A stretch of DNA of 64,000 bases, taken from Moringa oleifera. Its lineage: Eukaryota; Streptophyta; Magnoliopsida; Brassicales; Moringaceae. The stretch is taken from the NCBI GenBank assembly GCA_021397835.1, contig JAJFZO010000579.1, forward strand, positions 2,495,001 to 2,559,000. Reading direction: 5' to 3'. The translations under genes were made by a program, and so were the position numbers. The notes under the pieces are model-generated. The model was not told the DNA's origin. It made no database searches and saw only the letters and a list, made by a program, of their open reading frames with translations. This document shows positions 34,926 through 46,774 of this stretch, in pieces; the stretch's first letter is position 1; the number at the start of each line of letters is the position of its first letter.

Positions 34926-35890
34926 ATATTTCTTTGAAGTTCATATGGATTATATAGTTCCACTAATGTTCTTGTGATCAAATATTGTCCACATAATTCT
35001 GCTAACAAAACTAGGAATGTACTTGGAGTGGTCAGATGCTATATTGTATAAACTACAGAATCTTTGGAAAGTTATCTCAGTTTAGTCTTATTCCTAATTG
35101 GTTAGATTTAGTAATCTACTAGAAACGGTAATAAACTAAACTCATTTTACAAAGGTCTTAGCTTTCAAAACCCAGATAAGCACACCGGGGACCTGACATA
35201 TATACACACACACTAACAATGCATTATAAACAATTAACTGATAATAACACACAATGGTTTTTGTGATTAAATGCAAATTTCTAAAAAAATCATCTTAATT
35301 TTGATATTGCAAACATATCTAATCCTAGAAGAAAAAAGATATTTTCCGATTCGAAAAACTTCAATAAAACTAGATTATGTCATAACACGACATAAAAATT
35401 CCAACAAAAATTCTTAAGTATGAGAATACTGTTGAAATAGTATATTTCAACATAATTAATTTTATGTTTTCTAAAAGGTAAAATTGCAAATTTTTTATAT
35501 TTTTGATATTGAAATGTAAAATTTAATTTTTTAATTCAAATTCCATTATAATATGTTATTGAAAATTTCAAATTGAGTGAAATGCATCGTTTCATTACAA
35601 TATTCAAAATATTTTTAACTTTTTTTGATTTTTGAGGATATTTCTCTTGGAAATATCCGTTTTAAAATTGAAAACATTTTCAGTCTTTAATTCTCTTCCT
35701 CTCCTCCTCCAAATTTTCATTTGTAGCGGTTTTTTCCTGTTTTCAGTGGCTTTCAAGTATGTGATAGCTACTTTCTCCAGCGTTACTGATATATAAGACT
35801 AATATTTTCTTCTTTAGCTAAATGTTTCCATTACCCCAACTCCAAATCCTTTTTTTTTATTTGAGTTATTTTAATGTGTTTATTTTATTT

Positions 35891-37792
35891 TGACTGATTG
35901 ATTTAAATTATGATTGTTTGCAGAAATAATTAGATCACATAATTATAAATTGAATGTATAATTAGTTGTTTAGGTTTGGGTTTATATTGAATTAAAAAAT
36001 AGATTGTCCAAATTAACATGTATCGATCTTCTGTTGTTAAATTTATTCAGGGATATTGATGTATAGGTGGTTTAAGGTTTTTTTATGATTTTTAAGTATC
36101 ATTTGGATAGATCATAGAATTTATATACTATTGAAATAATTATGTCCAAAATTAAGAGTAGGAAGAATGGATTACTTACATTTTTTCAGTTGAATTTATT
36201 CAGGGTTTTTGATGTATAATGTAATTAATTTAGTTTATAATTTTGTGTCATTTTTTGGATTGATTCTTTTGTTATTTTTTATATATGAGTTTTTCTTTAT
36301 TGCACAATAGGTAAGTTTTTCTATTTTTAATTCTGTTGGTTATAGATGGGATGCATATTAGCCTTTGCTGGTAGTTTTATTAGAGTTATTGAGGTACAGA
36401 TCATGACTGTTTGAAATTCTTTTGTAGCATTTGTAGAATGAACTATATGAAATTTGGGTCTCAGTTCAATCATACAATACCTTAATTGAATGTCAGGTGC
36501 ACCACTGCATACACATGATTCTACTAATCAATCCTTATATTTTTTTGAAACGTGCAACTTAAATATAGGTTGGCGGCTAAATAATTGTAAAACAAAAAAG
36601 AATTTGAGAGTTTACGTTCTTTGAGAGGAATTATAGAGGTAAGAGTTGTCCTTGCTTTTTTACAATGGAAAATTGGGGATTGGCAAAAGAGTCACGCAGA
36701 GCTTCTCATTGATCTTAGTGAAAGATGCTGTTGCATCTCTCTTACTTCTGCCCAGCAACTGGGGAATCTCCTTGATGTGGTTGGATCAATAAAGAGTTTT
36801 GCATTATATGATTTATGAGCACTATCATAGCTTTAGTTGTCTTCCCTGAGTAGAGGATTCACATGATCAGAACACAATTTTTCCATTGTAGCTAGATTTT
36901 CGACTCTTGTTTCCCTTCAGGACCCTATTTGAAAGGTGCCAGAGACAATTCAAAGGTACTATCTATAGACTGAACGTCGGAACATCTGTTTTCTCCACCT
37001 TAAATCTCAATTGCAATTACCTTTTCTTGTTGGTCACTTGAGCTGCTTTGTACCTAATTTCATATTTGAAATGTACCATGTATAATTGCTTCTGATATAA
37101 TATATATATATATATATATTGGCAATACAAGATGGAAATAACATATATAAAGGGCTTGAAAAAGATTGAAGATCATTGACCATGACTAAAAGCTGCAATA
37201 GACATGATATGCATTTGATATAAAAGGAAAAACTAATTGTGCTTGTATTTTGGTATAATTTATCAACAACTTGTGATTATTAAACTAGTGTTTATTTTGA
37301 GAATAATTAAATATTTTTATCCATTTGAAGTTAAAATATTGTATTAATATTTTTATGCAATATAATTGACATTAATGGAGAGGTTGCGAGTCTAGATTCA
37401 GTAATAAGTTTATCCAATGCAATGAATGACTATAACTTAAGATTAAAACTAAATACAAATTTATAAAAGTAAAATTTTATATTGAAAGTTGTTATGAATA
37501 TTTACAAATTTTCATCCGTTAGCAAAAACCTTACATATATGATAAGAAGTTAACATATATATTGTTAATAAGTATTTTTGTCCATTAATAAATGCTTAAT
37601 ACATATATGGATAAACGTGTTATCCATTCCTAAAATCTTTATCAATATTCAGAGAGACGTAAGCATTCATAAGAAAAGACTATGTATATGTATTGGCAAA
37701 CAATAAATTCTGTTAGTAAAAACTTTTAGTGAATTTGTCTGTCACTAAATATATAGTGATGGACAAAAATTCCATCAATGAAACATTTATAT
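35891..37792. other. Intergenic sequence with an unrecognised open stretch
   Basis: The segment 36621-36818 stays open for 65 codons and is less AT-rich than its surroundings, with SLTSAQQLGNLLDVVGSIK. I do not recognise it and see no adjoining exons. A (TA)n microsatellite is at about 37098-37120. Words like gtccattaataaat and tgtcactaaatatatagtga at 37500-37790 look like transposon subterminal repeats, but no ends were found. Confidence 0.35.
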
Positions 37793-38985
37793 AGATACCC
37801 GACTCTCGCCAGTACTCCCCCTTTCTTTGCATGGCACAATCAGGTCTCCTTAGGACTCCTTCTTTCTTTGCATGGCACAATCAGCTCTCCCTAAGACTAC
37901 CTCTTTCTTTACAAGGCAAAGCTCCTGTTAGCAAAAAAGATGCCTTATTTGCTGCATATTCAAAGAAGATTTATTCTTCTATTTTATCAAGTAGTTTAAA
38001 TTTTAGATGAAGATAATCTTTAGTTTAGATATCTAGATAAATACAATTTTAGATCTTGGTTATTTATTTTCTCCTATAAATAAGACCTTTATTAATGTAG
38101 TAAAGCAAGTCTTTGTAAGTTATTCAAAGCAATTTCAAGTTTCAAAAGCTATATCTTTTATTCTTCCTCTCTTCTCAAAAACCAAACAAATCCACATCCC
38201 AAAAAACCAACAGCTCCGACTCTCCTTTGGACTCCTCTTCACTTTACAAAAAAAGGTCAAGACTCGAGGACTATCCAAAATGGGTCATCAAGAGAAAAAA
38301 AAAGGGTCAAGACCTAAAGACAACCTCAAATAGCTCATTTAGAGAAAAAAGAAAAAGACCAAGATCCAAAGATTCCCTCGAATAGCTCATCAGGAGAAAA
38401 TAAACCGATACCCAAGCAGTACTCCAGATAGCTCATCAAAGACCAAAAGGGCCAAAACCAAGACTGTCCAAGATAGCTAATCAAGAAAAAGAAAAAAAAA
38501 AGACCAAAAACTCAAGAATTATGTCAAGTAATTGCTCAAGAAAAAAACATACCATGAACCAAGGACTATCCCCACACAGCTCATCAAGATAAAAAGGCTC
38601 AAGATCCGAAGAATTACCCAGATAGTTCATCAAGAGAAAAAAAATAAAGGAGCAAGACCCAAGGACTACCTCGTATAGCTCATCAAGAAAAGGATCAAGA
38701 CTAGAGGACTACCCCGAATAGCTCATTGAAGTAAAGAAAAAGCCAAGACCCGAGCACTCTGAGTAAGGCCATACCCAAGCACTCGTTGGATTAGCTCCCG
38801 TCCAGGAGACCTTGACTAATGGTCCCAAGACTAACTTCTCCTTTGATCAAAGAAACTTGAGCACCCAATTGTCCTTGACATTCTTTGAAATTATAAAAAT
38901 AAAATATAAAAAATGAAAAAGAAGATGTAGGATAGAATCCAGGGGCCCAAGACCAACTAAGGACCCAATGTTCGAGGCCCACAAA
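37793..38985. repeat. Tandem-repeat element R, copy 1 (5'-truncated)
   Basis: Begins cgactctcgccagtactcc and runs to gttcgaggccca, matching 60575-61455 in order. Its core is an array of about ten to eleven units of roughly 50 bp, each ending near atagctcatcaagag. The part of copy 2 before 60575 is missing here. It carries a solo LTR insertion at 37926-38212. There is no protein-coding evidence. Confidence 0.8.
37926..38212 (+). mobile_element. Solo copia LTR with a perfect 5-bp target duplication
   Basis: Begins TGTTAGC and ends CCAACA, is 287 bp long, and is flanked on both sides by GCTCC (37921-37925 and 38213-38217). It contains tcctataaataag, a TATA-like box (about 38073-38085). Element R copy 2 (about 60700) reads straight through this point and is the empty site. 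Its sequence resembles the LTRs of the copia element at 43832-46285, so the family is the same or close. Confidence 0.9.
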
Positions 38986-39606
38986 TCTCTCATCCTTCTT
39001 TTTACATGTCTATACTCCTTTCTTTTTTCCTCCTATTATAAAAAAAAGTGAAATAAGGATTTGTAATAAAATAAACAAGGTGGCAGTAGTTGGTGTATGT
39101 GTAAGAGCAACATAAAAGTTAATAATAATGGAAGGAGAAATTAAAGAATGCAAAGTGTGCAAAGAATAAAAAGGTTAGAAAGTATAGAATTAAATGAAGA
39201 GTACCATCCCGTGTCAATGAGAAATAATACAAGTGAAAAACAATGAAAAATATAATATTTAATTGCTTTTGAGATTATGAATATGTCTCAATAGAGATAT
39301 TTTTACATTTTTTAATAAAAATTATTTTTAAAAATAAGTTTTAAGAGAAAAAATTTCTTATTTTTTAAAAAAATTTAAAATAAAATTAAAAATATATTTT
39401 TTTATTTGTGTTTATATGACATAATTACAGTTTTATTTTTAATTATTATTAAAATTATAAAATTTAAATATTAAAAATTAATTTATGCTTTGTTTGTGTT
39501 TTGACAATGAAAAACCATCATAAAATAAATTAACTTCTTTTATCACGAGAGAAGATCCGATGCAAACCAAACTCAAGATCCTTAAAAAAGGAAGAGATAA
39601 TCATAC
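38986..39606. other. Intergenic AT-rich sequence
   Basis: No gene or repeat end recognised. Confidence 0.4.
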
Positions 39607-40726
39607 CACTACACCAAGCAACTTTCTTTCATTATTTAAAAAATTAAATTATTTAAACTTTCACGAAAAAAAGAGTGAATTTAATATTACAATTGAAAAT
39701 ATTTATTACCAAAATGCTATAAATATTTATTTGATTCTCAAAATATAAATAAATATAATATTTACTATAAATTTGTAATTTAATATTTGATATATATATA
39801 TATATAATAGTTAATTATATTTTTATTGAAAACTTTATTATTGAATAATTTTACCCATTACTTATGGAAAAAATATTTATATAATTTTATTAAATTTATT
39901 ATAAACTAACTTTAATATTTTAATAAATATTATAATCAATGTTATAATTACTTTAATATTTTGTTATGAATTATTATTTAATAAAAAACAGCATAATAAT
40001 TTATTACTATTTTTAAAAACTGTCATAAAGTTATGACGGTTTTTTGAAAACCATCAAAGCTATGATAGTGTTTTATTATAAATCAAAATTTTTTAAATAA
40101 GTAAATATCAAAATAAATTCTTTATTTTTAATTTTTAATCACATATTTATAAAATTTTTTAGATCAATTTTTTACATTAATTTTTAATTTGATTTAATTG
40201 ATTTTTATTTTTTTAAAATGATAATTCAAAGTTAAGGCCTTATATGATAAATTTTAACTTAAAAATTTGTATACATATAAATAAATATATAAGATATTAT
40301 CATTAGAATTTTATTTTCTAATTTTTAAAATAATTTTTTACAAATTTTTAATAATATAAAATTTTCAAAAAATATTTTTGGTATTCAAAAAATTATGAAA
40401 TTTTTTTAAGATAACTTCAATAATTTTTTACATCTATGAAAAATTTTCAAGTGAAAATTTATTTTACAAAATCTTTATCTTGAATTATCCTTTAAAAATA
40501 TATAAAAATAATTAAGAGTTGATTTGGACCAAATCGATATTTCATATGTAAAATTGATCAAAAAAATACATAAACTTGATTAAAATCTATGAATAGTACA
40601 AGATTTATTTTGATATTTATTCTTTTTAAAATTTATAATAGTTTTTAAAAATCATCATAATTTTATGACAATTTTTTAGAGTTATCATTAAAGAAACATC
40701 ATTATTTGTGACATTTTCTTGCGATG
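39607..40726. mobile_element. Possible small CACTA-like non-autonomous element
   Basis: The left end reads cactacaccaagcaac. Near the right end acattttcttgcgatg resembles a worn inverse of CACTACAAGAAAATGT. Between them lie subterminal-type words (ctgtcataaagttatgacgg near 40020; atcataattttatgac near 40650). The flanking triplets do not match, so the call is weak. The open stretch at 39560 is not a gene. Confidence 0.3.
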
Positions 40727-40799
40727 AATATTGAAGCTATTATAAATTTTAATATAATATTGCTATCCATTTTAGTTTAACATTAACATGTTATTGTAC

Positions 40800-41230
40800 T
40801 CACGTAAATCATGAAAATATTTTTGTAAAGGTGAAATAAAAGTGAGATTTTTATATTTTTAATAAGAAAAAATATATATCTTTGAGATTAAAAATTGAAC
40901 AAAAGTGAGATATTTATATTCTCTATAATAATTTCTTTTTACTTTAAAGATTAAAAATTAAACAACAGGGAGACTTTTGTATTTTTGATGGAAAAACATT
41001 ATAGATTTTGAAGATTAAAGGTGAAACAAGAGTTAAGTTTTTATTTTTTTAAAATTAAATGGTGATTTTATTTTTTTAATTCATACATATTCAAGTTTTT
41101 ATTAGATGTATTTTTCAGAATCAATTTTAAATACTAAATAAATTTTAAAATCAAAAAATAATCATATGATCAATTGATATTGATTCTCGAACTTTCAGAT
41201 GTGCTAATCTTTCTCTATGCGTAAGTAATT
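40800..41230 (-). repeat. LTR-retrotransposon-derived repeat, copy in minus orientation
   Basis: Reverse-complemented, it follows 29590-29950. It has an agaaagattagcacat word, then atcaattgatcat, then units of about 60 bp with acttttgtttaatctttaa. It forms a distant inverted pair with that region, about 11 kb apart. Confidence 0.5.
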
Positions 41231-41321
41231 TCAAAAATATATATATTTTTTTGGTTACAAAAGACCAACTTAGCTTTATTTTGTTTATTTTTATTAATAA
41301 ACAAACAAGATATGACCATAA

Positions 41322-41356
<35 letters not shown>
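41322..41356. repeat. (AAT)n microsatellite
   Basis: About eleven perfect AAT repeats, in non-coding DNA near the left edge of the SPX duplication. Likely length-polymorphic. Confidence 0.9.
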
Positions 41357-41358
<2 letters not shown>

Positions 41359-41934
41359 GGAACCCCTCATTGCTTTCCTTTTGCTTTTTTAAAGAAAATT
41401 AACAAAAAAATTTTAAGTCAGCTTCAGATTCTCCATATCAAAACTAATTATCACAGTGACAATTTAAAACTTGTATAGTAAAATGCATTCATGGTTTGGG
41501 AAAACAATGTAAATCATATTCATTTGCTTAAACTTTGCATAAAATTTGAAAGAGACTTGAGAAAATGAGAATAGCTAAAACAAAGCATCCCTTCTTCTTT
41601 TCTTTTTTTTTTTTTTTTTTTTGAGTAAGCATCCCTTTCATGTGGTTACCATGAATTCACTTACATTTATGTTTGTTCGATTAACACCAGTGTACATTTC
41701 TTTCAAATACTCTCGCCTAGTTTCTTAACCGTGCCTCTAGAGAATGCATGCCATTGTAATGACAAGAGATAACACAAAGTTTACACTCATTGATATATTT
41801 CTAGTTTTGGTAACACACCAGTACAACCATGAATCTTTTACTAGTTCATATCCGCATCTTCTGATCAGCGCCATGAAGAATTACGTTAAGAAGAATGATT
41901 GAGGCTGCTGTCTTCAACGGCAAGCTTATAGGCC

Positions 41935-42826
41935 TTAAGGCTTATTTGTAACAGAGAGACAATTAAGCATCACCTGGCATTCCCTCATGAGGTTGAAGAC
42001 CAAGTCAGTTGAGCAGAACGGCTGTTGCAGAACCCTTGTGTAATGCAAGCAAATAGAAGAACCTGCCCTTGGACAACCTGGCCTCGAACAACCCACCCGT
42101 CTCTGGTGCTTCTTCACGATCTTTACCAGTCCTGCTCTCAATAGAATTAGTTTAAGCTTCAATGAAGAAATTCACCAACTATCTATTTCAAAGACTGCAG
42201 GAAAGAAAATATTTTTATATATTTTCTAATAATTTCTTTTTAAATCATTAGTTATCTGCTGATGTGTTGTTAATTTGTGCTTCAGACTTATTAGCTAATA
42301 AGAAGAAAGGTACATACCTGTAAAGTTAAGGACACTGTACTGAAGTAACCTAACCATTTCTGCATGGAAATCTAAGATATCCTTCTGCACTTTCAACTTC
42401 TCTTCATCACTGTTCAAGTTGGCGACCTCGATTTGTAGCTCCTGCAAGACATTACATTCATCATGGTTTTCTGTCAATCTTTTGTATTATCCATAAGAGA
42501 TTTGTAGTTCTAGATGATATCTGGAAATGAAAGATAATTACCTTTAATCTGATGATGTAATCTTCCTCTTTATCAACATAAAACCTATTAACCTTTTCAA
42601 GTTCACTGTCTAACAAGCGAGTGAAATCAAAGTCATCTCTCCTGGAACCTGCAGTGTTTATTCCTCCAGTGGAACAATCTCCATTGGCTATTCCTGACCC
42701 CCTCTTTCCAGTTAACTGAAGATGAATCAACTTCATTTGCCTCTTCAGTGCCTTGTAAGACATAAACTGGCTTTCCCATTCTGCCAAGCTGTTGGCTACC
42801 CGTACTTGTCTCTTTGAAAGCTTCAT
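41935..42826 (-). CDS. SPX-domain protein SPX-1
   Basis: Stand-alone SPX proteins bind inositol pyrophosphates and restrain PHR transcription factors in phosphate signalling. Exons: 42826-42542, 42441-42318, 42131-41935, GT-AG introns, 201 residues. The start MKLSK fits the family's usual MKFGK. Visible in order are SLAEWESQFMSYKALKRQ (helices 1-2 with their Lys/Arg face), RDDFDFTRLLDSELEKVN, FYVDKEEDYIIRLK, DILDFHAEMVRLL, SVLNFTGLVKIVKKHQRR and VLQQPFCSTDLV. Compared with SPX-2, exon 3 carries about 30 extra nucleotides after KKHQRR, coding VGCSRPGCPR, and an F-to-C change in QQPF. It may be under relaxed constraint. The frame is open; function is uncertain. Confidence 0.85.
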
Positions 42827-43831
42827 CCTTTCTTCCTCCACTGCTGTCAGACCCTAAGGTAAGTAACCTGATTAGCAGAACAAGAACTAATATATATAAC
42901 ACAATTTAGGCAGCATATTCCATTGTATTATTCCGAATATTCTCATTGTTCCAAGGACTCTTCAATGGAAGTCGGCCTGCTATATGCCAAAACTATGCAA
43001 CTTGTCCCCAAATGCAATCGAAAAGTACAGATTTTGCCATATAGCAAGATCCACAAAAGTTAGAATCTAAGCAGCATATTCCATAGCGATTTGGCAAATA
43101 TTCTTATGATTGGGTTATTTTTCAATTGAAAGTCAACTTGGTCCAAGCCTGGCAATGATTCATCTTCCTCAAACATATCGTAAAGGATTAGCTTCCTACA
43201 TGATTTTTTCTGTTGTCTCACCGTACCTGCTCTTCAAAATTGTTATAGAAGAATATACTTAGTTGAAATCAAGAATGCCTTGATTTTCCTCAACATTGCG
43301 TGATAATTAAGTTTATGACCTACCAATCCAGAAATCTAAGTCGGGTCTCTAATAAGAATTAGGCTTAGTAGAAACTGCCCAAATATTTTATGTACTTTAC
43401 ATGCTCAGCAAAATATTCAGCTCCACTCATCTGTCATCTATAATGGAAGAATTGTTAGAGGATTTTTGTCATAGGCAATGTAATTTAAGGTAATACATTG
43501 ACAAAGGGTTTTTGTCTCACTGCCACAAGATCTAAAAACTGACATGAATTCAAACTCTCTGTAAACTGACTTCACAATTGAAGAAGTTTACAATCTTAAT
43601 TATATGTATTAAGAACTCCGCCTCTTTTCAACATATTGATCAAAACAATGCTTGAAAATTTAAGTGTCATATTATCTTATTTGAGCTTATTGATGATACT
43701 TTAATGACAAATCATATGCCAATTAACTTAAACACTAGTCTTTTACTTTTCTTTTGGTTTTGCAGCTCTTTTTACATATTAAGCCTTCCCAACTGACCGC
43801 TTGGATCAGCATGCTAAATTAAGATTATATT

Positions 43832-46285
43832 TGTTAATAAAATATTTTATTTGCTGCATATTTTTAGTAAAAATAAAGCAAATAAGATCTAGTGTTTTGC
43901 TTATTAAATAGTTTAAATTTTGGATAGAAATAATTTTTTAGTTTGAATTTTAGATAAGAATAATTTTTAATCTTAATTAGATTTTTAAGATATCTATATA
44001 AGCAAAACTTTAGTTTTTTACTGTTTTTTTCCTATAAATAAGATCTCCACCAAGGAAATAAAACAATTTCAAGTAATTTCAAATATCTAAAAGGTTCTGT
44101 ATCTTTTTGTTTGCTATTCTTCTTCTTAAAAACCCTACAAAACGATATTAGAACTTACAAAATGATATCAGAGTTATTATTTTAAGAGACCTGTGATATT
44201 GAAAAAGATCAAACATAATCCTTAAATACTTCTAACCTATCTTTCCAAAAAAGTAAAAACCTATATACAATGACTTAAAAAATTTTATTTAATGCAATTG
44301 CGCCTCCCATGTTTGATGGAATAAATTATCAAATTTGGGTTATTAAATATGAAGTTCCACTCTTGCTAAATAATACTTTTAAACAAATCAAAAACCAAAA
44401 CGAGATGAAGTAAAGCAAGTGAAAATGAAGATCAACATTGTTTGCAGTAGTCTCATTTATCCTTTTTACCATAATAATGGCATGCATTGAAAACAACTAA
44501 GAAATTTTGAATTTTTGAAGTAATAGTATGAAAGAAATGAAAGGGTCAAAGGAATACAAGTGCTAATTAAATTTGATTCGAGTATATGATATGCAGAAAA
44601 TCAAAGAAAAATAATCAAAAAATATTTAGACAAACTTTTCGGTATTGTTAACAAAGTAGACCCTTTAGTACTAATTTTTTAATTCTACAATTATCCAAAA
44701 GATCCTAGATACAATTCCTAAAAGGTTTGATTCTATAATTTTATCTTTGGAAAACTTTAAAAATCTGTCAAGTATTACCTTGGCATAATTGTTGAATGCA
44801 TTACCAGCACAATAACAAAAGAGGCTTATGAGGTAAGAAAGATTTATTGAAGGTTGCAAGCTCAATTACAGAACAACAATGGGGTAAAAACAACAAAAAT
44901 TAGTAGAATAAAAACAAATTTGAAAGTTCTATACGTAAAAACAAAAATAGTCAATCCACTTGCCTCTACTATAAAAAAATCAATCATACACTAGATGCAA
45001 GATGTCACAAATATGGCTAGTTAGGACATGTGAAAAAATATGTGAATCCCAACAACAAAAAGGAGAAACCAAGAATGTTGTTGAACAACGTCAAGAGGAT
45101 GAATTGTTTATCGCATCATGCTTTATTACTAACAGCTCCTCAAAAAGCTGGCTTATAGATAATGATTGTACAAACCATATGACTTATTATCAAAAACTCT
45201 TCAAAGAACTTAATAAAACTGTTATTTCTAAAGATAAAAATGAAAATAAAGCATATGTTGCAATGAAATGCAAAGTAACAGTGGTAATCAAAGGTCCCAC
45301 AGGTTTGAAATTAATTTCTAATATCATATATGTTCTTGGAATTAATCAAATTTTTTTAGTATTAGTTAGCTCCTAGAAAAAGGATATAAGATGATATTTA
45401 AGAATAATCATTGCTTGATTACTGATGCACAAAACAAAGAAGTGTTTAAAGTTTAAATGAAATATTTTATCTTGAATATGATGAAAGAAAAGCAGTTGTA
45501 ATACACAAAAAAAAAAACAACAATACAATATTTTGACATAAAAAAAATCAGAGTACTTTCACCATAAAGCCCTCTTTTTATGAACAAGAACAGTTTTGGG
45601 GAAGATATGCCTAAATTAGATAATGAGCTTCCTAAATGTGCTGGCAATCAATATGAAAGCAAACTAGGCTTCCTTTTCAACAAAACAAGGCTTGAAAAGT
45701 TACTAAAAACCTATAATTAGTTCACACCGATGTGAGAGGATCAAGGACAACATCTTATACCTCTAAAGAGAATGAGATGATTAAGAGAAAAGCTTGCCAA
45801 TAGAAGCTTTGCAACAAAGGATTTCATTATTTTAAGTCGAAACTCTAACTCTTGAGAGAAGTGCAAAGAAAAGAAAAAAATACAATCAAATCTAGTACGG
45901 AACAAAAAATCAAAAAAGTCAACACCTTGACAAAGGTATTTCCAAAAATTAGACATGAATAAAACATTGGTGTATGCAATGGGTGTTAACAAGATACTTT
46001 ATTTGGTATATATTTTTAACAAAGATAAAGTAAATAAGACCTAATGTTTTATTTTATTAAATAGTTTGAATTTTCGATGGTAACAATTTTTTAGCTTGAA
46101 TTTTAGATAGAAATGATGTTCTTGTTTGATTTTTGAAAGATTTTAAAATATCTAAATGAGCAAAACTTTAATTTTTGATTGTTTCCTTTTTGATCTCCAC
46201 CAATGAAACGAAACAATATCAAATAATTTCAAATTTTCAATCTTTTTTCTTTTTTTTAATTGTTCTTCCTCTCAAAATCCCAATA
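43832..46285 (+). mobile_element. Ty1/copia element, decayed, in the S1 block
   Basis: The left LTR starts TGTTAATAAAA at 43832 and runs to about 44140. A tgatatcagag word at about 44162 fits the copia primer-binding site. The right LTR starts TGTTAACAAG at 45984 and runs to about 46285. Both contain tcctataaataag-like or tccaccaa(t/g)gaa words. Only gag and the start of protease lie between. The same place in S2 (about 56225-56260) has no insertion, so it arrived after the duplication or was lost in S2. A clear target duplication was not resolved. Confidence 0.75.
44290..45440 (+). pseudogene. Copia gag and protease remnant
   Basis: The gag start reads APPMFDGINYQIWVIK near 44300. A middle part with IPKRFDSIILSLENFKNLS lies near 44710-44770. 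A zinc-knuckle-like Cys/His stretch is near 44990-45030. The protease start SWLIDNDCTNHMT near 45150 has DND where DSG is expected, so the catalytic triplet is changed. GPTGLKLISNIIYVL follows. Many stops and frame changes interrupt it, and integrase and reverse transcriptase are absent. Confidence 0.8.
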
Positions 46286-46774
46286 ATATCATTCTTGTAT
46301 AAGTAGTATAACTTTCTTATGATATCATTTTTGAGTCTAAAATATGAGTCTCAGGAATTTGAGTTTTAGGTGTCCTTATCTCATGTGCAACCATTTATTT
46401 AGAATTCATTTTTGGGCACCTTCGAAAAATCAAAAAGATAAAGAAGAAGAAAAAAAAAAAAAAAACAGACACCCAATTTTATTTTGAACATTTCTGATTG
46501 CACCTATACAGCAGGTCCATGGGCGGCCAAAATCTCTGACCAGAGAAAAGAACCTACATTGTTAACTGAAAAGAAAGCAGGTTGGAAACTCCAAAAACAA
46601 GTTTTCAACTGATGTAGAATCGACAGTTCTTTTCTTCTTTTCAGCATAAATCAACATCCAAAAGCTAGAAGTCTTACATAGCAACCGTATTAACCTCGCA
46701 AATTGGCATCCTCCCAATAGGAAAGGCCAACATAAGATCCATGATTCAGCTTTCAAAGATACGCTACATAACAG

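Larger units (their letters stand above)
31560..35890. repeat. Segmental duplication block B (carries PG-B)
   Basis: Partner of 10790-17510, same orientation, matching through exons, introns and flanks. It lacks the copia insertion found in block A. The end points are approximate. Confidence 0.8.

Noticed and set aside
42633..42902. 89-codon frame over SPX-1 exon 1
   Set aside because: It is in another frame from the SPX reading, and the SPX motifs lie in the 42826-42542 frame.
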